A stretch of DNA of 64,000 nucleotides from Mesodorylaimus sp. YZB2_4 (Eukaryota > Nematoda > Enoplea > Dorylaimida > Dorylaimidae), in the NCBI GenBank assembly GCA_030248295.1, contig JASANH010000032.1:79808-143807 (forward strand), in the 5' to 3' direction. Positions within the stretch are counted from its first letter, which is position 1, and each line of letters begins with the position of its first letter. A program made the translations under genes and the position numbers. The notes beneath the pieces were generated by a model, which did no database searches, was not told the origin of the DNA, and saw only the letters and a program-made list of their open reading frames with translations. This document shows, in pieces, positions 63,788 to 64,000 of the stretch.

Positions 63788-64000
63788 ATGGGCAGTCGGT
63801 GTCGGAAGTTAACGATTGTGTTACTGGCGATGGCCGTGTGCCGATTCGCGGTAACTTCGGCCATGGATCCTGATAAGAACAAGGACAAAACGGAAAAAGA
63901 AAAGGCCGCGGAGGAAGAACGAAGGATTCGAGTGGATGCGTCGGGCATCGATAATTATGGTGTTTCGAGCCGACACGAAATGTCCATGATGACGATTGTG
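63788..64000 (+). CDS. Signal-peptide-bearing ORF at window edge, possible envelope-like or neighbouring gene
   Basis: The frame opens at an ATG (63788-63790) and stays open for 71 codons to the window end. Residues 4-7 are basic (R-C-R-K) and residues 8-25 are hydrophobic, ending in T-S-A, a good signal-peptidase site. After it comes a highly charged D/K/E-rich stretch of about 25 residues. It is in the same frame as pol and on the same strand. In retroviruses and errantiviruses env occupies this position, but only the first 71 residues are visible, and an unrelated host gene is possible. Confidence 0.5.
   Translation, partial: MGSRCRKLTIVLLAMAVCRFAVTSAMDPDKNKDKTEKEKAAEEERRIRVDASGIDNYGVSSRHEMSMMTIV

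Larger units (their letters stand above)
53744..64000 (+). mobile_element. Ty3/Gypsy-class LTR retroelement with PWWP-tailed integrase; 3' end beyond window
   Basis: Order: candidate 5' LTR, hairpin-rich leader, ORF1, gag, pol (protease, RT, RNase H, insert, integrase, PWWP), then a 630-bp gap and a signal-peptide ORF running off the window. The domain order PR-RT-RH-IN and the RT/IN signatures are those of Ty3/Gypsy (Metaviridae). Its pol frame is long and clean, so the copy is young. The 3' LTR was not found up to 64000. Confidence 0.9.

Overview
The window is animal nuclear DNA, most likely from a nematode. The strongest evidence is a minus-strand intermediate-filament gene (23510-27999). 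It has the long lamin-type rod, the head and end-of-rod signatures and the lamin-tail domain typical of nematode cytoplasmic IF proteins, and it shows no nuclear localisation signal. Compact intron-rich genes, splice-acceptor-like sequence directly upstream of start codons, a probable two-gene operon, and several long G or C homopolymers fit the same picture. I cannot name the species.

Layout. 0-1.1 kb: first coding exon of a DEG/ENaC-type channel (minus). 2.4-11.3 kb: a complete 29-exon CYFIP/Sra-1 gene (WAVE regulatory complex, GEX-2 type); the exons join in frame to 1256 residues. 11.5-14.3 kb: dynamitin (dynactin p50) on the same strand, starting only 241 bp after the CYFIP stop, with the only AATAAA after the second gene. 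15 kb: an unrecognised 238-residue ORF. 17.8-18.8 kb: an intronless peptide-type GPCR (minus). 21.6-28 kb: the IF gene. 34.8-35.5 kb: a calmodulin-like gene with a 23-nt microexon and no recognisable last exon. 42.7-43.2 kb (minus) and 47.1-47.6 kb (plus): an inverted pair of small secreted cysteine-containing genes, one intact and one a pseudogene. 50.4-50.9 kb: part of a cysteine-rich gene (minus).

Much of the rest is mobile DNA. There are three tRNA-derived SINE-like families (one copy with a 15-bp target-site duplication), a foldback MITE present twice, a GCCGAG-rich foldback element, a 130-bp-arm hairpin, a composite palindrome at 33.3-34.7 kb, two solo LTRs with perfect 5-bp duplications, and two decayed BEL/Pao gag regions (one in a CYFIP intron, one at 51-53.7 kb carrying a nested solo LTR).

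From about 53.7 kb to the window edge lies a large, mostly intact Ty3/Gypsy-class retroelement, and this is the most interesting object here. It has a leader with three ~155-bp repeats carrying six hairpins, an extra 552-residue ORF1 with an internally duplicated domain, then gag, then pol. ORF1 and gag are in frames offset by +1 and meet at a C8 run. Gag and pol are in the same frame, separated only by a UGA. Pol contains protease, RT, RNase H, an unusual ~220-residue acidic Trp-rich insert, and integrase. The integrase tail ends in a PWWP-like domain, which would be a built-in chromatin reader analogous to the chromodomain of chromoviruses. A signal-peptide-bearing ORF starts 630 bp downstream of pol and runs off the window; it may be an envelope-like gene.
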